From Bradyrhizobium sp. 170 (GTDB lineage Bacteria > Pseudomonadota > Alphaproteobacteria > Rhizobiales > Xanthobacteraceae), in assembly GCF_023101085.1 (NCBI RefSeq), contig NZ_CP064703.1, positions 9,026,501 through 9,090,500 of the forward strand: a DNA stretch of 64,000 nt. Direction: 5' to 3'. Shown here piece after piece: positions 1 through 11,402 of this stretch; position 1 is the first letter of the stretch; every line of letters starts with the position of its first letter. A program made the position numbers and the translations under genes. The notes beneath the pieces were generated by a model. It was not told where the DNA came from, made no database searches, and saw nothing but the letters and a program-made list of their open reading frames with translations.

Positions 1-213
1 GGCCTCGTCCACATCAGCCAGCTCGCTTCGGCGCGCGTGCAGAAGACCTCCGACGTCGTCAAGGAAGGCGACAAGGTCAAGGTCAAGCTGCTCGGCTTCG
101 ACGACCGCGGCAAGACGCGGCTGTCGATGAAGGTGGTCGATCAGGCCACCGGCGAGGACCTCGAGGCCAAGCAGAAGGCGGAAGCGCCGCAGCGCGAAGC
201 CGCCGGCGAGTAA
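1..213 (+). CDS. pnp: Polyribonucleotide nucleotidyltransferase, C-terminal part
   Basis: Partial gene: only the last 70 codons are in the window, open from base 1 to a TAA at 211-213. The residues GLVHISQLA followed by [19 protein letters not shown] are the second half of an S1 RNA-binding domain, and a charged Lys/Glu-rich tail follows ([15 protein letters not shown]). In PNPase the S1 domain closes the protein after the KH domain and helps to hold RNA for 3'-5' phosphorolysis in the degradosome. The arrangement fits Pnp well. Another S1 protein ending here cannot be fully excluded because the catalytic part lies outside the window. A strong terminator follows directly. Confidence 0.8.
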   Translation, partial: GLVHISQLASARVQKTSDVVKEGDKVKVKLLGFDDRGKTRLSMKVVDQATGEDLEAKQKAEAPQREAAGE

Positions 214-233
214 GGCATCGCAAAAATGTGAAC

Positions 234-263
234 AAAAGGGTGGCCGAACGGCCACCCTTTTTT
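234..263 (+). terminator. Rho-independent terminator after pnp
   Basis: A perfect GC-rich stem, GGGTGGCC at 238-245 paired with GGCCACCC at 250-257, has a 4-base loop and is flanked by an A-run before and a T-run (258-263) after. It lies 20 bases after the pnp stop, so it ends that transcript. The flanking A-run lets the hairpin work on the other strand too, but no minus-strand gene converges here. Confidence 0.9.
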
Positions 264-440
264 GTTGGCCGCCTGAGTTACATTGCCGGGACCGCAGCAC
301 CTGTGCGATTACGTCGCAGGCTCACGAGGGCAGAAAACGAGACCGGATCCCGCCCGTCGCCCGTAGCTTGCCGCGCACAGCGGCTTACGGCGTTCGTTCC
401 CATATATTTACCCATTTCACCTACAGGTAAGGAGAAGTCG

Positions 441-1187
441 ATGTCATCCATGTCCCGGCGCCATCTGATGTTTGCGGCAACCGGTATCGCGGCCGTTGCG
501 GCAGCCCCACGTCTTGTCTTTGCACAGGCGGCCGCTCCCGCCCCGGCCGCGGCTCCAGCCGGCCCCTTCACGCTGCCGCCACTGATCTATCCGACCAATG
601 CGTTCGAACCGCATATCGACGCCAAGACGATGGAAATCCATCACGACAAGCACCACGCCGCCTATGTCGCCAACCTCAACAATGTCGCCAAGACCAATGC
701 CCAGTTGGGAACGGCGAAGATAGAGGACGTGCTCGGCAATCTGAATGCGCTGGACGACAGCATCAAATTCACCGTTCGCAACAATCTCGGCGGCCACGCC
801 AACCACACCATGTTCTGGGAAATCATGGGCCCGAACGGCGGCAAGCCCGAAGGCGAGGTGCTGGCCGCGATCGACAAGGATCTCGGCGGCATGGAAAAAT
901 TCCAGAACGACTTCAACGCCGCCGGCGGCCGCCAGTTCGGCTCGGGCTGGGTGTTCGTGACGGTCGCCAAGGACGGCAAGCTCGCGATCGAGACCCGCCC
1001 GAACCAGGACAACCCGATGATGGACGGCAAGCGCGCCTTGATGGGCAACGACGTCTGGGAGCACGCCTATTATCTGAACTACCAGAACCGCCGCGCCGAT
1101 TATCTCAAGGCGTGGTGGAACACGGTGAACTGGGCCAAAATCGCGGAGCGTTACGCCGCGGCCAAGGCCGGCACGCTCGGCGCCTGA
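441..1187 (+). CDS. sodA: Superoxide dismutase, Mn-type, Tat-exported
   Basis: 248 residues. The start at 441 follows a good ribosome site (AAGGAGA, 429-435); the longer open frame from 228 runs through the pnp terminator and is not credible. The N-terminus carries a twin-arginine signal (SRRHLMFAA, hydrophobic stretch, cleavage near AQA), so the enzyme should act in the periplasm. An Ala/Pro linker follows, then a full Fe/Mn-SOD fold. Metal ligands by alignment are His58, His122, Asp204 and His208 (DVWEHAYY). Gln189 and the GGHANH glycine favour manganese over iron. It disproportionates superoxide to H2O2 and O2, and sits close to katG/oxyR. The metal was inferred from sequence only; a cambialistic enzyme is possible. 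Confidence 0.93.
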   Translation: MSSMSRRHLMFAATGIAAVAAAPRLVFAQAAAPAPAAAPAGPFTLPPLIYPTNAFEPHIDAKTMEIHHDKHHAAYVANLNNVAKTNAQLGTAKIEDVLGNLNALDDSIKFTVRNNLGGHANHTMFWEIMGPNGGKPEGEVLAAIDKDLGGMEKFQNDFNAAGGRQFGSGWVFVTVAKDGKLAIETRPNQDNPMMDGKRALMGNDVWEHAYYLNYQNRRADYLKAWWNTVNWAKIAERYAAAKAGTLGA

Positions 1188-1201
1188 TCGCATACCATGT
1201 G

Positions 1202-1230
1202 AAAAGGGCGGCCCCTCGGCCGCCCTTTTT
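1202..1230 (+). terminator. Terminator between sodA and katG
   Basis: GGGCGGCC (1206-1213) pairs perfectly with GGCCGCCC (1218-1225) around a CCTC loop, with A4 before and T5 after. It stands between two convergent genes and, with A and T runs on both flanks, could terminate transcripts from either side. Confidence 0.88.
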
Positions 1231-1280
1231 GTTTTTCCGGATGGCCTCGCGCAAACAGCGCAAGTGCCTCGTCGCTGGGA

Positions 1281-4460
<3,180 letters not shown>

Positions 4461-4485
4461 AATACCGGCCTGACGGCCCGAGCCG

Positions 4486-4700
4486 CTAAAGTCTTATCCT
4501 GAGCGTGAACGATCCCGTCTGGTTCAGAAAGCCGGAAGGACTGGTTTGCACGCCGTAGCGCATGCTGAGGTCCAGATTGTCCGCCCCGCTCGAGGCCAGC
4601 CCGATGCCTGCCGAATAGAGCCAGGGCGACTGGCTGAAAGTCGTGGTGACGAAGCTATCGCCGCCGCCTGCAAAGGCCGCTGATATCTGCAGCCGGTTGT
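4486..4700 (-). pseudogene. Remnant of an autotransporter beta-barrel domain
   Basis: The minus-strand frame ending at 4486 encodes about 70 residues that look like the last strands of an outer-membrane autotransporter barrel: alternating small and hydrophobic residues (ISAAFAGGGDSFVTTTF, then AGIGLASSGADNLDLSMRYG) and a terminal FTLRIRL. Upstream of roughly 4700 the frame continues but no longer resembles the family, and no passenger domain, signal peptide or start codon with a ribosome site is present. It is therefore read as the 3' scar of a lost gene. The 4461-4856 stretch holds nothing else that I can support. Confidence 0.5.
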
Positions 4701-4856
4701 TGAGAAGCGACCGCGCGGATGCCTTGCATGGAGGCATTGCGAACATGGCCGTTACGGCCGAAAATGCCCGTGCAGAGCGGCATTGTCCTCCCATGTTCAT
4801 GGGGGACGGGCCGCCTCGAATCCGACCGTCGCAAGAGAAAGCCTGGAAGCATTGCC

Positions 4857-5312
4857 ATGCCTGAGCCCATCATCCGCCCTGTCCGCTCGGACGAATATGA
4901 CGCAGTCGCCCGGGTCTGGATGGCAAGCTGGGTCTCGACCGGGCTTGAGGACGCCAACGATGCCCTGCTCGCGAGATTGCGCGCGCGCATTGCGATGGCA
5001 GCGGAGAAGGGCTCAAGCCTTTACGTCGCTGACGACAACGGAGAATTGGCGGCGATGCTCACGCTGCATTTGTCCGACCATTATCTCGATCAATTGTTCG
5101 TTGCGCCCGAGTATCAGGGCGACGGCCTCGGACGCCAACTGCTTGCCTTCACACGGCAACAAATGCCTGACGAAATCTGGCTGCGCTGCGTGCGCGAGAA
5201 TGAAAAAGCCTGGCGCTGGTACGAGCGCGAAGGCTTCGTGTTCGAGAAGGAAGAGCTCGAGCCGAAGATCGGCTTTATGATGAAATATTATCGGTGGCGG
5301 AAACCGGCATGA
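4857..5312 (+). CDS. GNAT-family N-acetyltransferase
   Basis: 151 residues, a single GNAT domain. The start MPEPIIRPVRSDEYDAV matches the usual first beta strand; the longer frame from 4719 crosses the autotransporter remnant and was rejected. The acetyl-CoA pyrophosphate loop is QLFVAPEYQGDGLGRQLL (Q-x-x-G-x-G, about residues 85-100). The later VRENEKAWRWYEREGF is the motif B region with the usual aromatic. Such proteins acetylate amines of small molecules or protein N-termini. The substrate cannot be inferred from the neighbours, which are unrelated. Confidence 0.8.
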   Translation: MPEPIIRPVRSDEYDAVARVWMASWVSTGLEDANDALLARLRARIAMAAEKGSSLYVADDNGELAAMLTLHLSDHYLDQLFVAPEYQGDGLGRQLLAFTRQQMPDEIWLRCVRENEKAWRWYEREGFVFEKEELEPKIGFMMKYYRWRKPA

Positions 5313-5393
5313 AATCCATCGCTTCGCTTGCGGAGGGCGCGCACAAGCTATAGTTTTCGCATCCAGCATCATCAACTTGTGTTCTTTCGGATC

Positions 5394-6230
5394 ATGTTGC
5401 GTAGCTTCACTGCCGTCGTCATCCTCGTCTCATGCTTCACGGCAACTGGATGGGCCCAAGCGCCTTCACCGACGAGCCCGGTGGCATCGACACCCTCCAA
5501 ACCCGTTACGAAGAAAACGGCCCCCAAAGCCAAGACCGCCGCGAAGCAACCGGTTGCTGCGGCAACGGGCCCTTGCAGGCTCGGCGTAATTTCGGCGCTC
5601 GGGGACCACTTTGCCGTACAAAAATTTGGCCTCACGATCTTTGAGACCGAGGAGAGCGCGGTCACGATCGAGGGATGGGGTCTCGATGATCTCGTCGTCG
5701 CGCGGATACGCGCGGCGACCGGCTCTGATCCGGCAGTGCGGAGGATCAGTTATCCGAAGGCTGCATTCGAGCCCTTCTATCATCCGACGTCACGATTCTT
5801 GCCCGACCCCCGCGAAGGCCTGCCGGCGATCGTCAGAAGCATCACGTCAGCAGCCAACTGCGAACGCTATCTTGTTGTAACCCGCTTCAAAGGGCAGGTG
5901 CCGGGCACCAAACTCACGCTTGACGGAATCGGTGCATACAGTCACGGGCTAGGATCACTCGTCAGGCATTCGCATCTGTTCGCCAATGTTGGGCTGACTC
6001 TGCTCGACGGCAGCAACTACGAGACGATCAGCCGCCCGTTCGCAGGGCTCGGTACGCGACTGGCCGAAGGCTTGCGGTTGACCGAAGATCCGCTCACCAA
6101 ACTCGACAACTCGCTGTTTCCCGAACCAGCGACGACTGTTCCAGGTAACGCGATGCTTCGGGAAAGAACCCGCGCGCTGGTTGCGGCAAGGCTCGATCAG
6201 GTGCTGCCTAATTATCTCAAGAACGATTGA
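5394..6230 (+). CDS. Secreted protein of unknown function, paralogue 1
   Basis: 278 residues; I do not recognise the family. The start at 5394 gives a clean Sec signal peptide (MLRSFTAVVILVSCF, cleavage near GWAQ). A Lys/Ala/Pro-rich linker follows, then a folded part beginning GPCRLGVIS. It shares clear blocks with the next gene: GPC-x-GVI, W-G/A-LDDLVV-x-R-R-AA, VRRI, NCERY, HANLF-like, and a FPE motif near the end. Two conserved cysteines (GPC, NCERY) could form a periplasmic disulfide. The two genes lie 27 bases apart and are probably co-transcribed. The longer open frame from 5328 lacks a ribosome site and signal peptide. Confidence 0.7.
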   Translation: MLRSFTAVVILVSCFTATGWAQAPSPTSPVASTPSKPVTKKTAPKAKTAAKQPVAAATGPCRLGVISALGDHFAVQKFGLTIFETEESAVTIEGWGLDDLVVARIRAATGSDPAVRRISYPKAAFEPFYHPTSRFLPDPREGLPAIVRSITSAANCERYLVVTRFKGQVPGTKLTLDGIGAYSHGLGSLVRHSHLFANVGLTLLDGSNYETISRPFAGLGTRLAEGLRLTEDPLTKLDNSLFPEPATTVPGNAMLRERTRALVAARLDQVLPNYLKND

Positions 6231-6257
6231 GCGCCTCCTCATTCCGCCGAGCCACAA

Positions 6258-7070
6258 ATGATTCCAGTCATCGCCGCAATTTTTCTTGTCTACTTTACCG
6301 TCCCCTCATTTGCACAAGCGCAATCGGCGCAGGCAGCGACGCCGCAGTCGTCGACAACGGCCGCCAGGAAATCTCAGCCAAAGGCCAGGACCGTTGCCAG
6401 GTCGTTTGAGAGCGGGCCGTGCCAGATCGGCGTCATTCCCATTGCCGGAAACCTGTTTCTTGTAGAAAAGTTCGGCCCCTTCACGTTCACCGACACCTAC
6501 GATCGGGTGGCGGTGGACGGGTGGGCACTCGATGATTTGGTCGTCTCGCGCGTTCGGGCCGCAGCGCCCGGCATGTCCGTGCGGCGAATTCCCTTCACCA
6601 AGGAGGAACTCGCAAACCACCCGAAGCCGGCTTGGCACTTCGGCCGCGACACGAACATCAGGGAATTCGCTCAGTATGTTGCGCGTGGAATGAACTGCGA
6701 GCGTTATGTCCTCGTGCACCGGCATGGCGGCAACCAGCGCGAATTTGGCATTGGTATCTCAAAGCACTACCTCGGCAGGCACGCGAACCTTTTCGCCATG
6801 ATGTACATCCGGGTCTATGACGGACGAACCTTCGAGTTGATCAAGGAGGCTCCCGCGATGATGACCGAGAATACGTATCTCGAGCGCGTGCTCCACAATC
6901 CGCTTGGCGGTCCCTCTCGCGAGCTGGATCTTGCGATGTTTCCGGAAAGGCCTGCCGACGTCGCAGCCAACCCGGTACTACGCGACGGCGTGCGCGCGAT
7001 GCTGACGGCAAGCCTCGACAAGACACTGCCGGGGATGCTTCGACGTCCGGCACAGGAAGCCGCGCGCTAA
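6258..7070 (+). CDS. Secreted protein of unknown function, paralogue 2
   Basis: 270 residues. It is a tandem paralogue of the upstream gene, with a signal peptide (MIPVIAAIFLVYFTVPSFAQ) and the same low-complexity linker before GPCQIGVIP. Shared blocks include WALDDLVVSRVRAA, VRRIPF, NCERYVLV, RHANLFA and DLAMFPERP. The copies have diverged well beyond recent duplication. No catalytic motif, lipobox or membrane segment after the signal peptide is visible, so it should be soluble in the periplasm or exported. No function can be proposed. The 175 bases after it contain the 10-mer GTTCGTCCTA twice, 60 bases apart (7155 and 7215), and two ACGCGTA motifs, but no gene. Confidence 0.7.
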   Translation: MIPVIAAIFLVYFTVPSFAQAQSAQAATPQSSTTAARKSQPKARTVARSFESGPCQIGVIPIAGNLFLVEKFGPFTFTDTYDRVAVDGWALDDLVVSRVRAAAPGMSVRRIPFTKEELANHPKPAWHFGRDTNIREFAQYVARGMNCERYVLVHRHGGNQREFGIGISKHYLGRHANLFAMMYIRVYDGRTFELIKEAPAMMTENTYLERVLHNPLGGPSRELDLAMFPERPADVAANPVLRDGVRAMLTASLDKTLPGMLRRPAQEAAR

Positions 7071-7245
7071 ACGACCTCGGCAATTCGCCGGAGATTGCTT
7101 GCCAAGTGGCTGCGCGAAATAAAGTTGACCAATATGTCGCTACGAGCACCGCGCGTTCGTCCTACGCGTAGTGCGTTGCCAATTCGCGGCAGACGCGTAA
7201 TGAAACAGGACGCTGTTCGTCCTAGGCCGATGAAAGGTTCCGCCC

Positions 7246-7842
7246 ATGATCCAGCTTTATTGGTCGCCGCGCTCGCGCTCGATCTCCGCGATCTGGCTAC
7301 TCGAAGAGACCGGGCTGCCTTACGAGCGCGTGCTGACTGATATCTCGACGGGTGCGCAGAAGGCGCCGGAATATCTCGCGATCAACCCGATGGGCAAGGT
7401 GCCGGGATTGAAGGACGGTGACGCCGCGCTCGGCGAGGCGGCCGCAATCTGCGCCTATATCGCCGACCGCTATCCGGAAACCGGACTGGCACCGGCCACG
7501 ACCGATCCGTTGCGGGCGAGATACCTGCAGTGGCTGTTCTTTTCGCCGAGCTGCATCGAACCAGCGCTGATCCAGCTCTTCACCAAGCTCGACGTGCCGG
7601 CGAGCACGGCGGCGTGGGGCAGTGCTGCCCAGACATTCGATGTGCTCGATGCTGCCTTGCAAAAGGGTCCATGGATTCTCGGCGAGAAATTCTCGGCCGC
7701 CGACATCATGCTCTGCTCCGGGCTGAATTTTGCGGTGCGGATGTTCAAGATGGTGCCGCCGCGGCCGTCGTTCGACGCCTATATCGACCGCTGCGTGGCG
7801 CGCCCGGCGTTCCAGCGCGCGGAGAAGATCGCGGCGGGGTGA
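7246..7842 (+). CDS. Glutathione S-transferase family protein
   Basis: 198 residues, the usual cytosolic GST length. The N-terminal thioredoxin-fold domain carries YWSPRSRSISAIWLLEE (position of the glutathione-contacting serine or cysteine), the cis-proline region NPMGKVPGL, and EAAAICAYIADRYP, which contacts the gamma-glutamyl group. The all-helical C-terminal domain contains the capping-box-like stretch FSAADIMLC. It would conjugate glutathione to electrophiles or act as a thiol-dependent reductase. The substrate is unknown. It is monocistronic, and a palindromic repeat follows at once. Confidence 0.88.
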   Translation: MIQLYWSPRSRSISAIWLLEETGLPYERVLTDISTGAQKAPEYLAINPMGKVPGLKDGDAALGEAAAICAYIADRYPETGLAPATTDPLRARYLQWLFFSPSCIEPALIQLFTKLDVPASTAAWGSAAQTFDVLDAALQKGPWILGEKFSAADIMLCSGLNFAVRMFKMVPPRPSFDAYIDRCVARPAFQRAEKIAAG

Positions 7843-7847
7843 GACCA

Positions 7848-7934
7848 GTAGCCCGGATGGAGCGCAGCGCAGCCCGGAGCCTCTCGCACGCGCCGGCACC
7901 GCCCCCGGATTGCGCTGCGCTCCATCCGGGCTAC
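7848..7934. repeat. Intergenic palindromic repeat, family A copy 1
   Basis: The outer arms GTAGCCCGGATGGAGCG and CGCTCCATCCGGGCTAC are exact reverse complements bracketing about 50 bases with inner stems (GCGCAGC/GCTGCGC). Copies lie at 13928-14015 and 40159-40245. It is placed in the gap between convergent GST and fabV genes and may act as a bidirectional terminator or RNA processing site. Confidence 0.85.
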
Positions 7935-8002
7935 GAAACTGCGTCAGCGAAACAAAATCGCGAAAACAACCCCATGCAAAGTAGAGCCGCTTCCCGAACG
8001 GG

Positions 8003-9172
8003 TCACGTCACGACGCGGGGGTCTACGTCCTGTGAGTAATCGACGCCATCGATGCCAAACCCGAACAGGCGAAGGAATTGGCTCCTGTATTCTGCAAGGT
8101 CCGCCAATTCGCCGAGCGTTTCCGTCGAGAGCAGAGGCCATCGTCGCAACACCTCCGCCTGAACTTCGGGCGAAAGCTCCCAGTCGTCGAGTCTGATGCG
8201 CTGGGCCTCGTCAACTTCGACACCCCCGCCAAGGCGCGTCCGGAACAGGCGATCGATCTGTTCGATGCATCCTTCGTGGAGCCTGAGTTGCTTCATGACC
8301 TTGAACAGCACCGTGCCATAGAGCGGCACCACCGGAATAGCCGAACTCGCCTGGGTGACCACCGCCTTCAGCGCCACCACGCGCGCTGCGTCCTGGTCGA
8401 GCCGGCTCCGGATCGCTTCCGCCTTGCGGTCGAGATCGACCTTGGCGCGACCCAGAGTGCCATTCCAGTAGATCGGCCAGGTCAGTTCGCTGCCGATATA
8501 GGTGTAGTTGAGCGTCCGGAAGCCGGGCGCCAGGACACCGGCGTCCGCGAGCTGATCGATCCAGCGCTTCCAGTCATCGCCGCCCATCACCGCGACCGTG
8601 GCGGCCGCTTCATCCTCACTCGCCGGCGTAATCGTCGTCTCGAAGACCTCGCCCGTTTCCGTGTTCAGGGTCTTGATTTCGACAGGAGCACCCAGCGGCT
8701 TGATCGCCGAGCGATAGGTCTGGCCCGTGTCGGGGTCGGTCCGGACGGGAGCGGCCATGCTGTAGACCAGCATGTCGAGCTGTCCGAACTGTTCGCGCAC
8801 GCGGTTGATGAAGTCTTTCTTCATGCCGTCGGAGAAGGCGTCGCCCTCCAGCGTGAGGGGAGATCGTCCGATCTTCCGGGCTTCGATCTCGAATGCGCGG
8901 TTGTTGTACCAGCCGGCGCTGCCCGTTCTGCTTGCTGAAGGCTCGCGCTCCAGTGACACGCCGATGGTCTCTGCTCCCCCGGCGAAGGTCGCAACAATGC
9001 GGCTCGCGAGGCCGTAGCCCGTTGAACACCCCAGCACGGCGACGCGCTTGGGGCACTCCGGAATGGACCCCTGGCGGAGAACATAAGCGATTTGATCGCG
9101 GACGTTTCTGGCGCAGCCGACAGGATGTGCCGTCGTGCAGATGAAGCCTCGCACGCGCGGTTCGATAATCAT
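8003..9172 (-). CDS. fabV: Enoyl-[acyl-carrier-protein] reductase, FabV type
   Basis: 389 residues, near the FabV norm. The start at 9172 (MIIEPRVRGFICTTAHP) matches the family N-terminus; an ATG six bases upstream is possible. The Rossmann loop is VLGCSTGYGLASR. The active site Tyr-x8-Lys falls at Tyr235/Lys244, in YWNGTLGRAK, the numbering reported for Burkholderia FabV as I recall. VVTQASSAIPVVPLYG and HEGCIEQI are further family signatures. It reduces trans-2-enoyl-ACP with NADH, the last step of each fatty acid elongation cycle. FabV enzymes are known for triclosan tolerance. It lies 84 bases after fabB on the same strand, so it probably belongs to the fabA-fabB operon. Confidence 0.93.
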   Translation of the reverse strand: MIIEPRVRGFICTTAHPVGCARNVRDQIAYVLRQGSIPECPKRVAVLGCSTGYGLASRIVATFAGGAETIGVSLEREPSASRTGSAGWYNNRAFEIEARKIGRSPLTLEGDAFSDGMKKDFINRVREQFGQLDMLVYSMAAPVRTDPDTGQTYRSAIKPLGAPVEIKTLNTETGEVFETTITPASEDEAAATVAVMGGDDWKRWIDQLADAGVLAPGFRTLNYTYIGSELTWPIYWNGTLGRAKVDLDRKAEAIRSRLDQDAARVVALKAVVTQASSAIPVVPLYGTVLFKVMKQLRLHEGCIEQIDRLFRTRLGGGVEVDEAQRIRLDDWELSPEVQAEVLRRWPLLSTETLGELADLAEYRSQFLRLFGFGIDGVDYSQDVDPRVVT

Positions 9173-9256
9173 GCCCACCCCGTTCTGGATTGTTGCAAAG
9201 TCACCATCCGCTGCCTGCCGATCTCTCGCCGTGAGCGAGAAGAGGCAACAACGAAA

Positions 9257-10480
9257 TCACGCATCCATCCGCTTGAACACCAGCGTGGCGTTGGTGCCGC
9301 CGAAGCCGAAGGAGTTCGACAGCACGGTGCCGAGCTTGGCGTTGTCGATGCGCTTGCGCACGATCGGCATGTCGGCAAACACCGGATCGAGCTCGGTGAT
9401 GTTGGCGCTCTCGCAGACGAAGCCGTTGTTCATCATCAGCAGCGAATAGATCGCCTCCTGCACGCCGGTGGCGCCCAGCGAGTGGCCGGTCAGCGCCTTG
9501 GTCGCCGAGATCGGCGGGCACTTGTCGCCGGTGCCGAACACCTTTCGGATCGCCTCGATTTCCGGGGGATCGCCGGCCGGCGTCGAGGTCGCGTGCGGGT
9601 TGATGTAGTCGATCGGGGTCTTCACGGTTTCGAGCGCCATGCGCATGCAGCGCTCGGCCCCCTCGCCCGACGGCGCGACCATGTCGTAACCGTCTGATGT
9701 CGCGCCATAGCCGACCACTTCGGCGTAGATGCGCGCGCCGCGCGCCTTGGCGTGTTCGAGTTCTTCCAGCACCACCACGCCGGCGCCGCCGGCGATGACG
9801 AAGCCGTCGCGGCTGATGTCGTAGGGGCGCGAGGCGGTGGCGGGGGTGTCGTTGTATTTCGAGGACATCGCGCCCATGGCGTCGAACAGGACCGACAGCG
9901 ACCAGTCGAGCTCCTCGCAGCCGCCGGCGAAGATCACGTCCTGCTTGCCGATCTGGATCGTCTCATAGGCGTTACCGATGCAATGGTTCGAGGTCGCGCA
10001 GGCCGAGGAGATCGAATAGTTGACGCCCTTGATCTTGAACCAGGTCGCGAGCGTGGCCGACGCCGTCGACGACATCGCCTTCGGCACCGCGAACGGCCCG
10101 ACACGTTTGGGGCCCTTGCTTCGCGTGATGTCGGCCGCTTCCACGATGGTACGCGCGGACGGCCCGCCGGAGCCCATGATGATGCCGGTGCGGACGTCGG
10201 AAACTTCTTCCGGAGAAAGCCCGGAATCCTGGATCGCCTGCTCCATGGCGATGTGATTCCACGCCGCGCCCTCGCCGAGGAAGCGCATCGCGCGCCGGTC
10301 GATCACGTCGGCCGGATTAAGCGTCGGTGCGCCCTGTACCTGCGAACGGAAGCCCATCTCGGCATATTTATCCGCGCGCGTGATCCCGGATTTCGCGTCG
10401 TGAAGGCTCGCAAGCACTTCCTGGGTGTTGTTTCCGATGGACGAGACAATCCCCATCCCCGTTATGACAACCCGCTTCAT
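9257..10480 (-). CDS. fabB: 3-oxoacyl-[acyl-carrier-protein] synthase I
   Basis: 407 residues. A thiolase-fold condensing enzyme with the catalytic triad Cys161 ([10 protein letters not shown]), His296 ([11 protein letters not shown]) and His333 ([12 protein letters not shown]), matching E. coli FabB Cys163/His298/His333. The Cys-His-His set and the position directly after fabA favour KAS I over FabF, so it should elongate the cis-3-decenoyl-ACP made by FabA in anaerobic-type unsaturated fatty acid synthesis. It lies 67 bases downstream of fabA on the same strand. The start ATG gives the standard [16 protein letters not shown]. Confidence 0.95.
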   Translation of the reverse strand: MKRVVITGMGIVSSIGNNTQEVLASLHDAKSGITRADKYAEMGFRSQVQGAPTLNPADVIDRRAMRFLGEGAAWNHIAMEQAIQDSGLSPEEVSDVRTGIIMGSGGPSARTIVEAADITRSKGPKRVGPFAVPKAMSSTASATLATWFKIKGVNYSISSACATSNHCIGNAYETIQIGKQDVIFAGGCEELDWSLSVLFDAMGAMSSKYNDTPATASRPYDISRDGFVIAGGAGVVVLEELEHAKARGARIYAEVVGYGATSDGYDMVAPSGEGAERCMRMALETVKTPIDYINPHATSTPAGDPPEIEAIRKVFGTGDKCPPISATKALTGHSLGATGVQEAIYSLLMMNNGFVCESANITELDPVFADMPIVRKRIDNAKLGTVLSNSFGFGGTNATLVFKRMDA

Positions 10481-10547
10481 GATCGCCTCGCCCTACCGTT
10501 TCCGTTTGTCCGTGAAGATAGATATTTTGATCGCGTGATCGCGCCGC

Positions 10548-11069
10548 TCAGGTGGGCGCGGTGCCCTGCTTGAACAGCCCGACCTTCAGATCCTTGGCGC
10601 GATAGATAATCTCGCCATCCATGGAAAGCCAGCCGTCGGCAACGCCAAGCACCAGCTTTGAACGCATCACACGTTTCATGTCGATGTTGTACACAACCTT
10701 GCGGGCGTTCGGCAGCACCTGGCCGGAGAACTTCAATTCCCCCAGCCCCAGTGCCCGGCCCCGCCCCTCGCCGCCGACCCAGCCCAGGTAGAAGCCGACC
10801 ATCTGCCACATCGCGTCGAGGCCGAGGCAGCCCGGCATCACCGGATCGTTCTTGAAATGGCAGCCGAAAAACCACAGGTCCGGCTTCACATCGAGTTCGG
10901 CCCGAATCAGCCCCTTGCCGAACTCGCCGCCTTTCTCGGTAATTTCCGTGATGCGGTCGAACATCAGCATCGGCGGCAACGGCAGTTGCGCATTGCCCGG
11001 GCCGAACATCTCGCCGCGGCCGCAGGCCAGCAAGTCCTCGTATTCATAACCGCTGCGCCGTTCCAGCAT
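10548..11069 (-). CDS. fabA: 3-hydroxydecanoyl-ACP dehydratase/isomerase
   Basis: 173 residues, the usual FabA size. The hot-dog fold active site His71 lies in [17 protein letters not shown], and the paired acid is Asp85 (E. coli His70/Asp84). The enzyme dehydrates 3-hydroxydecanoyl-ACP and isomerises trans-2 to cis-3-decenoyl-ACP, which opens the unsaturated branch. It is the first gene of the fabA-fabB-fabV run, with an AGAGAGG ribosome site upstream. It is divergent from irr, with 333 bases between. Confidence 0.96.
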   Translation of the reverse strand: MLERRSGYEYEDLLACGRGEMFGPGNAQLPLPPMLMFDRITEITEKGGEFGKGLIRAELDVKPDLWFFGCHFKNDPVMPGCLGLDAMWQMVGFYLGWVGGEGRGRALGLGELKFSGQVLPNARKVVYNIDMKRVMRSKLVLGVADGWLSMDGEIIYRAKDLKVGLFKQGTAPT

Positions 11070-11319
11070 GGTGTCCAGCCTCTCTTAAGGTGTCCCGATA
11101 GAGCGCTTTTGAGCGAACCGGACCCGTTTCCCTACGGGAGAACACTTGTTTCCCGCAAATTGGCGCTACTTAGGGTGCTATCGGCATTAGCCTCTGCCGA
11201 AATCGCATATGTGGTCCGCGCGCTCTGTAACATAGGCACTAGGGCCCGGCAAAGCACTGGAACGGGCTAAAACGCCGCGTTTGCGCGCTGGTTCCTCTTT
11301 ACCTTGGGCGGGTTCTAGT

Positions 11320-11357
11320 TGCGAAAAACTTGCATCTACCTGATTTCCTTTTATATT
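11320..11357 (+). promoter_or_regulatory. Candidate irr promoter with hexamer repeats resembling a rhizobial Fur site
   Basis: TTGCAT (11330-11335), a 16-base spacer and TATATT (11352-11357) make a reasonable -35/-10 pair 45 bases before the irr start. Three hexamers on one face of the helix overlap it: TGCGAA (11320), TGCATC (11331) and TGATTT (11341). As I recall, the Fur-protected site of the B. japonicum irr promoter consists of imperfect TGCATC direct repeats. The rest of the 333-base gap (11070-11402) must hold the fabA promoter; I see no gene in it. Confidence 0.5.
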
Positions 11358-11402
11358 GGGCAAGATTATTGCCAGAGTTAAAGCGTGGTGCCCGAAGTGG
11401 AC

